The notes below the pieces were generated by a model. The model saw only the letters and a list, made by a program, of their open reading frames with translations, did not search any database and was not told the origin of the DNA. From Eudorina sp. 2006-703-Eu-15 (Eukaryota > Chlorophyta > Chlorophyceae > Chlamydomonadales > Volvocaceae): a stretch of DNA of 64,000 nt. Both the position numbers and the translations under genes were made by a program. The DNA lies in contig BDSI01000059.1 of NCBI GenBank assembly GCA_003117195.1, positions 186,001 to 250,000 of the forward strand, in the 5' to 3' direction. This document shows positions 24,051-34,900 of the stretch, piece after piece. The stretch's first letter is position 1. The number at the start of each line of letters is the position of its first letter.

Positions 24051-25955
24051 ATGGCGGGGGACGAGCAGGCGGCCGGCTGTCCGGCAGCTCAGCCGCAGGC
24101 GCATCAGCCGCAGCAGGAGCTGCCGGAGCAGCGACAACACCCCGACCAGACTGACGGAGGGGCTCCGTCGGGCGGCGGCAGCACCCAGGCGGGACAACCC
24201 GAGGACCAGGCAGCAGGCGAGCGCGTAGCAGCGGCGGAACCTCAGGAGACGAAGCCGAAGGACCAGCCGCAAGACCAGCCGCAGGGCGAGGAGGATGCCG
24301 CCAAAGCCGCAGCGGCCCTGGCTCGCGCAGAGGCGTTAAAGCAGGAGGGCAACGAGCTGTTCGGCAAGGGGATGTGGGACGACGCGGCGGCAAAGTACAA
24401 TGCGGCCCTGGACGCAGGTTGTGCGAGCGCGGTTCTAAGAGGACCGACACAGCGACACTGCCACTGCGGGGAAAGATCTCGATCTCCCCCTCCCGCGCGC
24501 GCGCGCGCGCCCACACGTGCATGTGTCGGGAGACCCGCGGGTCCAGCACTAGTAAGGGGCCGCCTCAACCCGGCGGTCGTCCACCCGCCGCTAAGAGGGG
24601 CAAGACCCACGGGTCGCCCCTGCCTTTGTGGTGCGCATCGCTCGGGACACCACGGCGGGGGCCGATGCGGGGCCACAGGGGGCCCGAACCCGACGGAGTC
24701 CAGAAGTCCTCACCCCACAGTCCAAACTCGCCTCCCTCCCCGTGGCCCTGCAGTCCACGCATCGCTTGTCAGTGGACCCCAGTTCCGCTTCCCCCTTCGC
24801 GCCCCTCAAATTTTGAATTTCCCCCTTCGCGCCCCTCAAATTTTGAATTTCCCCCCTCGCGCGCCTCGGCCCCCCCTTGACCTCCGCGCAGCCCCGCGCA
24901 GCGCCTCCCGGGAACAAGCCATCTACTTCGCCAACCTGGCGGCCTGCAACATCAAGACCCTGCAGTTCGCCGTTGCCGTACAGAACTGTACGGAAGCCAT
25001 CCGCCTGGACCCGTCGTACCAGAAGGCGTACATGCGGCGCTGCGAGGCGTTTGAGCGGCTGGACGAGCTGGACCACGCGCTGTCGGACGCCAAGGCCCTG
25101 CTCCATCTGGCACCCGACAGCGCCTGGGCTTCCGGCAAGGTGGCGGCGCTGCAGCCCCGAGTGGACGAGCGTACGGAGAAGCTCAAGGTGTGGGTGGCGA
25201 CTCCACTGAGAGGGCGGGGCGGGGGAGCCGAGGAGAGCCGTGGGAGGTTAGGGGCAACACAATTGGGTTATTTGAAGGCCGCAGCGGGTGGCAGTCAGGA
25301 CTGGGGGGGCGGTGTATGTGTGGGGTGGGGGCGGGCCGGGTGGATCGGACTGCGCGACCCGCGGTCAACGGCAGCAGCCCGGCGCATCGTCAGGGCTCGT
25401 GCTTGCACGGCCGCGGTCGTCGTTGCGGCCGCCGCCGCCCATACCAAGGGTCACTCGAGTTGAGTAGGGTCCAGCCGACAGGCAGAGCCCCAACACCGCA
25501 CCGATCCGTGTCAGCCCCGCGCACTAAGCCAGAACCCAGAAACCCTAGAAATCCGGCCTCAGGGACGCATCTGCATCCCCGCCGCCAGCCGCCCCACACC
25601 CGGTGCGCCCCTGCGCCCGGGCCCCCCGCCCCTGGAGCCCGTGAGCACGGCCTCCCCTCCGCACGGCAGCTGCCTGCTCCCCCGGCTCCCCCCACCAGCC
25701 CGCCACTCGGCCGGGCCCGCGCTATTCCCCTCTCATCGGTTCATCACTTCCTCTACCTCACATTCTTCAAGCCGCTCATCATCTGCATTCATTTCTGCGC
25801 CGCGTCCCCGACTCCGCCGACCTCAGGCCGAGGCGTTCGCCAAGCTCAAGGACCTGGGCAACACTCTGTTGGGCAAATTCGGACTGTCAGTGGACAACTT
25901 CAAATTCGACAAGGACCCCGCCACAGGGGGTTACAGCATGCGCTTCGAGCGGTGA
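24051..25955 (+). CDS. TTC1-like tetratricopeptide-repeat protein
   Basis: Three exons, 24051-24417, 24892-25187 and 25827-25955, encode 263 aa. A Gln/Pro/Glu-rich disordered N-terminus (1-90) precedes TPR motifs: AEALKQEGNELFGKGMWDDA (from about 93), QAIYFANLAACNIKTLQFAV, and YQKAYMRRCEAFERLDELDH. The C-terminal tail AKLKDLGNTLLGKFGLSVDN, then FKFDKDPATGGYS, is the diagnostic end of TTC1 proteins. These bind Hsp90/Hsp70 C-termini and G-alpha subunits in animals and are conserved in plants and algae as single-copy co-chaperone-type proteins. ATG 24051 is preferred over upstream non-ATG extensions. Exon 2 uses the first of two AGs (24890-24891), because the second gives the wrong frame. A TGTAA at 26110-26114 is a good polyadenylation signal 155 nt after the stop. 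Cytosolic location is inferred. Confidence 0.9.
24790..24851. repeat. 30-bp direct duplication in TTC1-like intron 1
   Basis: CCCCCTTCGCGCCCCTCAAA then TTTTGAATTT occurs twice in tandem, followed by a partial third (CCCCCCTCGCGCGCCTC) just before the acceptor. Confidence 0.85.
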
Positions 25956-28740
25956 GGTTTGGACGGGTTTGGGGCCGGGAATGACGGGAGGGGGCAACGC
26001 GGGCGCAGCCCCGCCGCCAGGATGTGCCATCCGTGTTCGGGTCCGCGTTCGTGTCGCTGTTCGGAGTTTAAGGACTTTACGAAAGGGTCGCTGTTCGGAG
26101 TTTAAGGACTGTAACGAAATCGAAACGAGAGGGGAACGGGAGGGCGGTGGCCGGGAGCGCTCTTGTAGTGAGACGGCCGGGCGGGTGTGTCGTTCGTTGT
26201 ACGCTTTCTGTGTGGTGCGGGGGGTTGCAGAGCGAAGTGTCGGCGGGCGCGGGTACGGTATCGCTGCGAAAGCCCGGAACAGGGCCGAGGTGACACATGA
26301 TGGACTTCGCAGCCCTTCGCAGCCGGTCGGCAAGGTACTGCTGCTGGCGTTACGTTCAGTGTCCAGGGGCTGGATGGGAGTGGGGTCGCGGAGTGTCTGT
26401 GCTGTGCCGTGCTGTGCTATGGCGGAATTTCGGGCTGTCATCGGGGGCCCACCTGGGTCCATGTGCGATATGCTTCATTCAGGAGGGGGGGAGAAGCGTG
26501 AGAGACTCGTGCCTGCGTGCTGTCGTGGTTTGTATGCGGTGCGGGGCGGTGCGGTGCCTCCTCTGGGTCCTGGCGCGGAGGCCCGAGGAGGCCGGAGCGT
26601 GGAGGCCAGCGTGTGGTGTGTCCAAGTGGAGCAGGGCTGCAGGAGGGTGTGTGTTTCTGATTTAATTGTGTGGGTAAACCCCGCTGGACCCGACCCGCCC
26701 GAGTGTGCTGTGTGTGAACAGCGCTTGCAGAGGGGGAAGCAGGTGCGTCGCCGCGGAGTGAGCGCGAAGGGTGGGTGTGGACTGGCTGGCTTCCTGGTCG
26801 CCGGGCGGCCGATTTTTGCTGTACTGAGCCTGCATCGCTTTGCGACTGATACTGCAAAAGAGGGTGAAGGCTGCCTACCTGTAGCGGTGGCATTACGGTA
26901 GGCAGGGCTGGCGGGCTGGCGGACTGAGAGGGGCGGGGCCCGATGTGGGACCACAGCCGAGTAGGAAGGGCCATTCGGACGGGCGCATCAGCTCGTGTGT
27001 ACGTGCATTTGTAGGGCATATACGATATCTCAATATGCGGTTGCCGCGAAGGTTCCGTCATTCCGGCCTTGTTTTCGGCCTGAAAGAGACTTGCCATTTG
27101 TTTGGCGACGGTCGCGCGCACTTGCGAAGCCTGGGGCAGCACCTAACCACCAACACTGATAGGTGACAACCAGGGGTTACAGGGACGGCAGCCGTTCTTG
27201 ATCGTCCAATACACTGCACGTGTTCAAGGTACGGCAGGGTTCCCTTGCACGGCAGGTGAAAACGCGTCTGCACCACCGGATCTGCGAGAGCTCAACCCCC
27301 ATGGCAGGTTGCCTAAAGCTGCAGCGCGAACCGCGACCCCCCTCCTCCACTACTGGTGCAGTTGCAGCAGCACCAGCAGCACCGGCTGCTGGTGGCGCTG
27401 CTGCAGAAGGGCCTGCGCTCCACCGACCTGACGCCAGGGTGCGGCCTCGCGGTGGGCCCGCGCCCAGGCTTCTCCCCCCAGTCCGGGTCCCCAGCAGCTT
27501 CAAAACCCCCGTTAACGTCCCCATCGCCCCCTGCGACCCTGGGAAGGGCGCTTGCAGAGGAGTGCAGAGACGTGCAGGGACGCCCGCCCGGACAACAGCC
27601 GCGATCGGGAGGACAGCCGCTTTCAGTCCGCAAGTGGGGGCCACACATCAGCAGGAAAACTCAAAAGCCAGATGCCAGTACGGTACGTCCTCGGAAACCG
27701 TACTTGCAGTCATCCTCCTTGGTCGTTTGCCCCTCCTGTGCGCGGCCTCCCTCCCAGCTACGGGGCTCCGGGCCCCCCTTGCCCTGCCCTGCCCCGTCCC
27801 GCCCGCGAAACACAGCAGGGCACACGAGGCAGGCTAGGTAGCACAAACAACGCAGAAGACATGAGACCGACCAACAGCCACACAACCGAGCTCCTACTCC
27901 TCCGCCTCCTGCTCCTCCGCCTCCTACTCCGCCTCCTCCGCCTCCGCCTCCTCCGCCTCCTACTCCTCCGCCTCCTAGTCACTGTTCCTCCCTGTCCTCT
28001 GCCCATTACAGAACGCGCTCAGTCTGCCCCCTTCCACCCCGAGCACGCCGTAACCCCTCCTCTCCCCGCACACACACGTGCTCCCGCCTAGCCTGGAAAC
28101 CACGCACTTGCCTGCCGAGACCACCCCCTCGCGACCCAAGTCCTGTCCGGCCAACCAAGCCACGCGCGCCTGTGCAGTGCAGTGCAGACAGCACCCAAGC
28201 ACCGCGAGCTCGAGCAACCCCGTCCCTCCCTCACACAGGGCTGCGGCCGGCACCCGGGTCCAGGAGGACCTGGCTGCTCCCCGCGACCTCATGGACCCCC
28301 CCAGACCCCGACCTCGGCCTCAATTCCCACTAGGTACGAAGCCACACCTCCCTATCCCCCCTTGTATGCCTTAATATCCCATATCCAGACCCGTATCCAC
28401 CTCCAGGGGCCACGGCCCCGGCCCGGCCGGGCTTCAGGCTGCGGTGGGCCGCCAGCGCCGTCGAATCCGCTACCAGGAGCAGCCCTCCCTGCCGACGCAT
28501 GAGGCCACCTGACGACGACGACGCGAGCGACGGACCGCCTGCCCGCCACTCATCCGCCTCCTCACAGCCCGAACACCCGGCTCTCGAAGTCACTCTCGAA
28601 GCCACCCTCGAAGCCAGCCAGCCAGCTAGCCAGCCAGCCAGCCGACCCGGACGTCACAGACCGACCTGACGCTCAACGCTCGCGCTCGCAGGCCACCGCA
28701 GGGCCCACCTACACACGCACACACACACACAAAGGCCCCT

Positions 28741-28841
28741 TACGCCCCTCTCCCCCGAATCCGGGGGAGAGTGCTTCGGCGGTCTCCCGTATGGGGCGGG
28801 TTAGCGCCCCCGGCCAGCGTCGGCCCGGCAGATATGTAACG

Positions 28842-28843
<2 letters not shown>
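28741..28843 (-). repeat. hairpin-bearing dispersed element, family D copy 2
   Basis: Reverse complement of the element at 8769-8865, with two or three substitutions outside the hairpin. The hairpin here is CTCTCCCCC-GGATT-C-GGGGGAGAG, longer than in copy 1 but at the same position. It begins about 85 nt beyond the RPB2 stop, in sense orientation in the presumed 3' UTR, and is flanked by GT tracts. Confidence 0.85.
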
Positions 28844-28895
<52 letters not shown>

Positions 28896-28909
28896 ACACA
28901 CACACACAC
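28844..28909. repeat. (CA)n microsatellite, about 65 bp
   Basis: Nearly pure CA dinucleotides with one CT interruption, between the family D element and the RPB2 stop codon. In gene sense it is a (TG)n tract in the 3' UTR. Confidence 0.95.
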
Positions 28910-28925
28910 GACCCGACCCGGGCTC

Positions 28926-31900
28926 TCACGCCAGCGGGGGCGCCTCGCGGTCGAACTGCATCCTGGGGGCGATGCACATGGCCATCAGCTCCTGGAAAAG
29001 CAGCTTGCAGGCGTACGGGATGTACACCTACGGAGGCCAGAAAAGGGAGGGGGAGGAGGAGCGGGGAGGGTGGGCGGGCGGGCGGAAAGAATGGCGCGCG
29101 TGCGGGCAGGGTGGTGAGGGAGGAAGCTCGAGAACGGTAAGCCAGCCCGAGAACGGGATGGGGTGGTGCCGGTGGGATAAGATACCCTGCGCATACGAAC
29201 GCGCATACGGAACTCCCCAGCCGCAACAGTGGGGTCGGGTCCTGGCCCCAAGGGGGATGGGGCCGAGGCAGCCCATCCAACGGGTTGTGGGGTGCCGCGC
29301 AACAGCCACCCTCCCCTGATGCCCCTTAATGACCCACTCCCAGACCCCAGACAGGGGAGCTTGACGACGCTTTACGGCCCCTACTCCCCATACTCCCCAC
29401 CAGGAAGCCACGCACGCACCCGCCCGCATGCACCGGCCCACATGCACCCACCCACCCACATGCACCCACCGACCCACCCACCCACGGCGGCCCTCCTGCT
29501 CTAGTCCTAAGCAAGGCTTCCCTTTCTTGCTCAGGCGAGCTACCGTGCCCAAGTCGGGGAGCCGTCCACCCCTGTCACGCTGGACTTCGCTTCTCGCGGC
29601 CCAGTTCTCATATACCCAACCCGGCCCCCACCCCCGCCCGCCCACATGCACCCCACACCACACCCCCATCCACCCACCCACCCCACCAGTTTTCTTTTAC
29701 CCACCCCACCCCACCTGGTAGATGTTGGAGCCGTCCTTGTAGATGGTGGACGTGAACTGCTGCTTCTTGAGGTTGGCCACCGCCACCAGCCCGGACCGCT
29801 CGCACACGTGCACCCGGTAGGCGTCCGACTGGTCGAAGAGGCGCTCCTTCAGGAAGGCGGCGGCGCCGTGGGAGATGATGCAGTCGCGCTCCATCTCGCC
29901 GAACCTGCGCGGAAGGGTGCGGGGCGCGGCGCACCGTGTGTTTAGATAAGAGACCCGGCCGACCCGCTTGAAACCGTGTGTGTGGGGGGGGGGGCACGGG
30001 GTACGGTGGTACGGGGTGCGGGATACCGTGCGGATGGTACGGGGTGCGGATGGTACGGGGTGCGGTGGTACGGGGTGCGGGATACCGTGCGGATGGTACG
30101 GGGTGCGGTGGTACGGGGTGCGGGATACCGTGCGGATGGTACGGGGTACCGTGTGAAGGTATAGGAAACTTGGTGGACACTATTCATGGTATCGTGTGGG
30201 CAAAGTAGAGGTTGGGGACTCTACCCTACGTGAGGAGACGGACGTGGGCCCTGCAAGCGTGTGGGTACGGCGCGGCACGGTATTACCCGACCGACCGACT
30301 GACCGACCGACCGACCGACGGACAGGGTGCCGCACGACACCCGCTGGCCACTGCACTGGGATCCGGCCCCCTCGCCTCCTCATCTACACCCCCGCGCCTC
30401 GCAGAACACCGGTAGCTGTCGTCGGCCGGTCAGTACTTGTGGGTGCGTCTGCGTCTGTCTGGGTCTGTCTGTGCCTGGGTCTGTCTGGATGTGCCTGGGT
30501 GAGCGTGTCTGGGCAGTTTCCACGCCTCCACATTATCCAAAGCCGGCATCCTGGTGGGTCCGTATCTGTGGCCGGGCCTGGGTGTGGCTGCCCTGTGCAC
30601 AGCCCAGCCACATTCGAGCCCCCTTCCTTCCCGCCCTCGCCTCTTGCGTTGCGTCAAGAACCCACTCACCGGAGGCCGCCATCCCTGGCGCGACCCTCTG
30701 CGGGCTGCCGCGTCAGCACCTGCACCGGCCCGCGGCCGCGCGAGTGGATCTTGAAGTCCACCATGTGCTTGAGCCGCTGGTAGTAGGTGGGGTTCAGGAA
30801 GATCTGGGCGCGCAGCTGACGCCCCGTGTGGCCGTTGTACATCACCTCCCAGCCGCGGCGCTGGTAGCCCAGGTCGTGGAGCATCTGGGACACGTTGTCC
30901 ACCGTCACCTGGGAGGAGAGGGAGAGGGAGAGAGAGGCGGTTTTGGGTTTTGGGTTTCGGTTTTGGGTTTGGTGCTTGGGAAAGAAACCCGCCCGCCCGA
31001 GCCCAGGTTGGGGGGTGGTTGGTGTTGGGGCGGGTCTCAAGACGCGAGGGGGGACGCAGCGAGCGGTGGGCGGATGTCGGGTCCTTGGTTTTGTGTGCTA
31101 CTTGCTGTGCAGGGAAGCCAAGGGGGTGGCCGGGGACACTGGTAGACATATTCAAACTGCGGTGGCCGGGGAGTCATAAGAGGTAAAGACGACAAGCCCA
31201 CCTGCCTTACCTGCCCACCCAAGGCAGGGAGGCGCCTGAGGCCGGCCTTTCAGTGACTCCTCTTAAGATCAGGCAACAGGGCGGAGGCACGACGACACCC
31301 AGCTCTAGTAGAGCGAGGCCGCCATCCCATAACCACCCCCCTCCGCCGTCGCACACACACACACACACACACCCTCCCTGCGATCACGCCCTTCTCCCTG
31401 CACGCCCCGGCCCCCTTCAGCGACCCCTCACTGCCCCCCCCCCCGCCCCGCCCCAGCCACACCCACCTTGGTGAAGGGCGTGGCGTCACCCTCGCTGCCC
31501 ATCAGCGCCGCCACCTGCAGGTTCCGGAGATATGAGGTGTGAGGTGCAACCGGCGGGTTCAGGACCAGCCCGCCAGTGTCACTTAGCAACCCAGCACACC
31601 CCTAGGCCAACCCCCCCCCCGGGCCCACCTTGCTCATGAGCGCCTCCACCAGATGTCCGATGGTCATGCGGCTGGGGATGGCGTGCGGGTTGACGATGAT
31701 GTCGGGCACGATGCCCTCCGCGGAGAAGGGCATGTCCTCCATCGTGTACGTGATGCCGCAGGTGCCCTTCTGGCCGTGACGCGAGGCGAACTTGTCACCC
31801 ACCTGGGCGGCGGCGGCAGCAGCGGGGGGGGGGGTTGTGAAGGGGGGCGCGGGGGGCGACGGGGAGGGGCGTGGGGCGACCTCAAAAGTCTCGCACCGCA

Positions 31901-34900
31901 CCGCACGGCACGTTCCCGGGCGCGGCCTCCAGACTCGCGGCTTGAGTCACCCGGAATATACGTTCTTCTCGGGCGGGACACATGGGGTTCCTAATCCTGT
32001 GCACACCCAAGAGAATCCTGCGGGTTCCCCACCCCCTACGCCCTCACGCCCCCACAAAGACTGCACCGCCACCGCCCCCGCCCCCCACGCCCCGCCCCAC
32101 CGCCCACCTGCGGGATGCAGATGGTCCTCACGCGGATCTTGACGAACTTCTGGCCCTCGTCGTTGGTCGTCAGCATCACCTATCGAGGAGGGGGAGGAAG
32201 GGGTACAGGACAATGGTGGACATTTTGAAACTGCGCTGCTGCCAGAGCACCGGTCTTGTTGGAGGGGGAGCAGCGGGACAAGGGGGGAAAAGCACGGCGG
32301 CGTGAGCGGGCATTGTCCCAGCTGCAACCCAGGAGCTAAGATGGCGGGAAGGAGAGTTAAAGCGAAAGATAGCCCGGAGGATGTGCCCAGCTGTGTCCCT
32401 GCGGAATCTTCGAGGAGAAGGACGAGGAGGAGGGGGAGGAGGAGGATCTAGCCGACTGGTAGGCATGCATAAGGGCGAAGCGGGGCATAAGGGAGGACTC
32501 GGACGCTGTCCCTGACACGGGGGTGCGTCCCTGACACGGGCGTATGCAGGACGGACACGGCCCTAAAGACGGGGCGCCTTGACCACTCGCGAACGGTGGG
32601 GGCTACTGCCCCTGTGAAGGGGCGGGAAGTGGTCAGGCGGTGGCGATGGCTGCCCCTTTGCCCCTAGGCCAGCGCCTTGCCGCCCCTGTCCCCGCTGTCC
32701 GGCCCCTGTCCCCGCTGTCCGGCCCCTGTCCCCGCTGTCCGGCCCCTGTCCCCGCTGTCCGGCCCCTGTCCCCGCTGTCCGGCCCCTGTCCCCGCTGTCC
32801 GGCCCCTGTCCCCGCTGTCCGGCCCCTGTCCCCGCTGTCCGGCCCCTGTCCCCGCTGTCCGGCCCCTGTCCCCGCTGTCCGGCCCCTGTCCCCGCTGTCC
32901 GGCCCTTGTCTCCGCTGTCCGGCCCCTGTCCCCGCTGTCCGGCCCCTGTCCCCGCTGTCCGGCCCCTGTCCCCGCTGTCCGGCCCCTGTCCCCGCTGTCC
33001 GGCCCCTGTCCCCGCTGTCCGGCCCCTGTCCCCGCTGTCCGGCCCCTGTCCCCGCTGTCCGGCCGCGCACCTGGTCGATGACGCCCGCCTCGTGCCCCCT
33101 CAGCGCCAGGGAGGCGTCCTTCTTCGTGAAGCGCTGCACCGCCCCGGTGGGGTCGTCCGGCAGCGTCACGGTCTTGCCGCAGATGATGTCCTCACCAGAC
33201 ACGCGGGTGCCTGGGGGCCGGCAGGGAGGGCAAGGGGAGAGGGGAGGGAGGGAGGCAGCAGAGGAGGAAGAGGTGATTGGAATCTTGCTGAAGTAGGTGG
33301 AGGCGAGGGCGGCAAAGTGGGGCGGCCCAAAGCCACACCCTCCCTCCCCCTGCACCACCACCGCCACCACCCCCCTCCGCCGCCAGAGGTCTCCCATACA
33401 CACACGCGCGCACTTCAAACACACACACACGGCCCCCTGCCCCACCTGGCGGGCACAGTCCGTCCGCGTCCAGCTTGTCGTACGTGCCGTGCTTCATCTT
33501 GGCGGTGATGACCGGGTCGGGCGCCTCGATCTCCTCCCGGGCCATGCTGCCCGCCTTCTTCTCCTCCTCCTACGGCACGACAGCGACAAAAGGCACACAC
33601 ACACACAGCGGCAAGTATATTACATTGGTGCTTGGTTCGGGTCGGGCGGGTCTCTCATCTAAAGACACACAGCGGCTCAGTTGTCTTACATAAACACACA
33701 CAGCGGCGGTTAGAGCCACGATAGTTTCTGGACCGGCGTCAGAAAGATATGCCTTTCCTGCAACATACCGGGAGCGGTTACGCGCGGACTCCTCGGTTAC
33801 CCCCAATCCCCCTGGTACCACCGCCCCCGGCGACCACCGCTTCACGTCCCCGTACATTTCCGGGAGGAGGGTACCTCCGGTACCGGCACCCGGGGATCAT
33901 AACCGGGGGGGTAACCAGGGGGTGCCCCCTCCTTCCCACACTGGCGGGTCGCTCACCTTGTAGGCGCGGTAGAAGATGGAGCGGTGGAAGCCGCGGTCGA
34001 TGGAGGAGGCGTTGAGCATCAGCGAGTCCTCCTGGTTGTAGCCGCTGTAGCACATGATGCCCACGATGGCGTTGATGCCTGGGGCAGGCGCCGCGGGGGT
34101 AGGAGGGAGGCGGAGGGGGAGGGGATACAGGAAATTGGTAGCCGTAGTCATAGTGCGCTGCTGCCCGGGGAGGGGGAGGGGAGGAGGTGCCGGGCGCCGG
34201 GGCCGGGGGGAAATCGGGGTATAGGAAATTGGAAACGAGAATCGGGGGGGAATCGGGGGCTCCAGGGTTACGGTGGTTAAGGGTTTGTTTGTTGGTAAGG
34301 GATGAGTGGAGAGGGCGGGCCGGGCAAAGCACAGAGAGCAACCAAGGATCCGAAGAGGAGGGAGGGCGAATGGCGAATGGTGCGGTCGAAACGCGCACCA
34401 GAGCAGGTGGCTCGGATGGTGGTGTGTGCCGGGGAAAGCCCACGATGCGCCCCCAGCCTGCCCTCCCACCTGCCCTATCCCCCTTATTGTCGAAAGCCAG
34501 CACATATTAGTAACAGGACCCCCTCCCCCACACATATACACACCGCTTCTCGCGGCTCAGTTTTCTCTCAAAACGCGGACCCCAAGCAGCCAGAACAACG
34601 AACCGGGTCACAGTTACACACACAGTTATCGTTTACACACACGGGGGCGGGTTCCTTTTCCAATACAGACACGTGCCCATGCCACCACGCGTATATGTGT
34701 AGATACGCCCAGGCGCCCACCCGCCGGCAGCTCCCGGAACTTCAGGTAGTCCATGGCCCGGGTGCAGACCAGCGGCTTTTGCGGGTAGTACAACACGAAA
34801 CCCTGGCGGGCGGAGGGGGGGCCCATTACCGGAGAGAGGGAGAGCAGACAGTGGCATGTGAAACCATCAAACAAACGCGCAATCGACATACGCGCGCGCT

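Larger units (their letters stand above)
25956..28925. other. convergent 3' regions of TTC1-like and RPB2; one possible orphan exon
   Basis: 3 kb between the TTC1-like and RPB2 stop codons. Polyadenylation candidates are TGTAA 26110-26114 (plus) and TTACA 28006-28010 (minus). A plus segment at about 27359-27435, after acceptor CTACTGGTGCAG, reads LQQHQQHRLLVALLQKGLRS TDLTPG before a GTGCGG donor and looks exon-like, but I found no partner exons or family. A CCGCCTCCT-rich tract covers about 27895-27975, a CCAG run lies near 28615-28650, and the family D element and a (CA)n tract lie at the RPB2 end. A 310-codon ORF (25969-26901) is G/T-rich 3' UTR and not a gene. Confidence 0.45.

Noticed and set aside
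25969..26901. 310-codon plus ORF directly after the TTC1-like stop
   Set aside because: It has G/T-rich untranslated-type composition, no motif and no good ATG context, and a TGTAA lies early in it.
32633..33445. Plus and minus ORFs of over 200 codons with 6-7-residue repeats
   Set aside because: They are produced by the 20-bp minisatellite in RPB2 intron 19.
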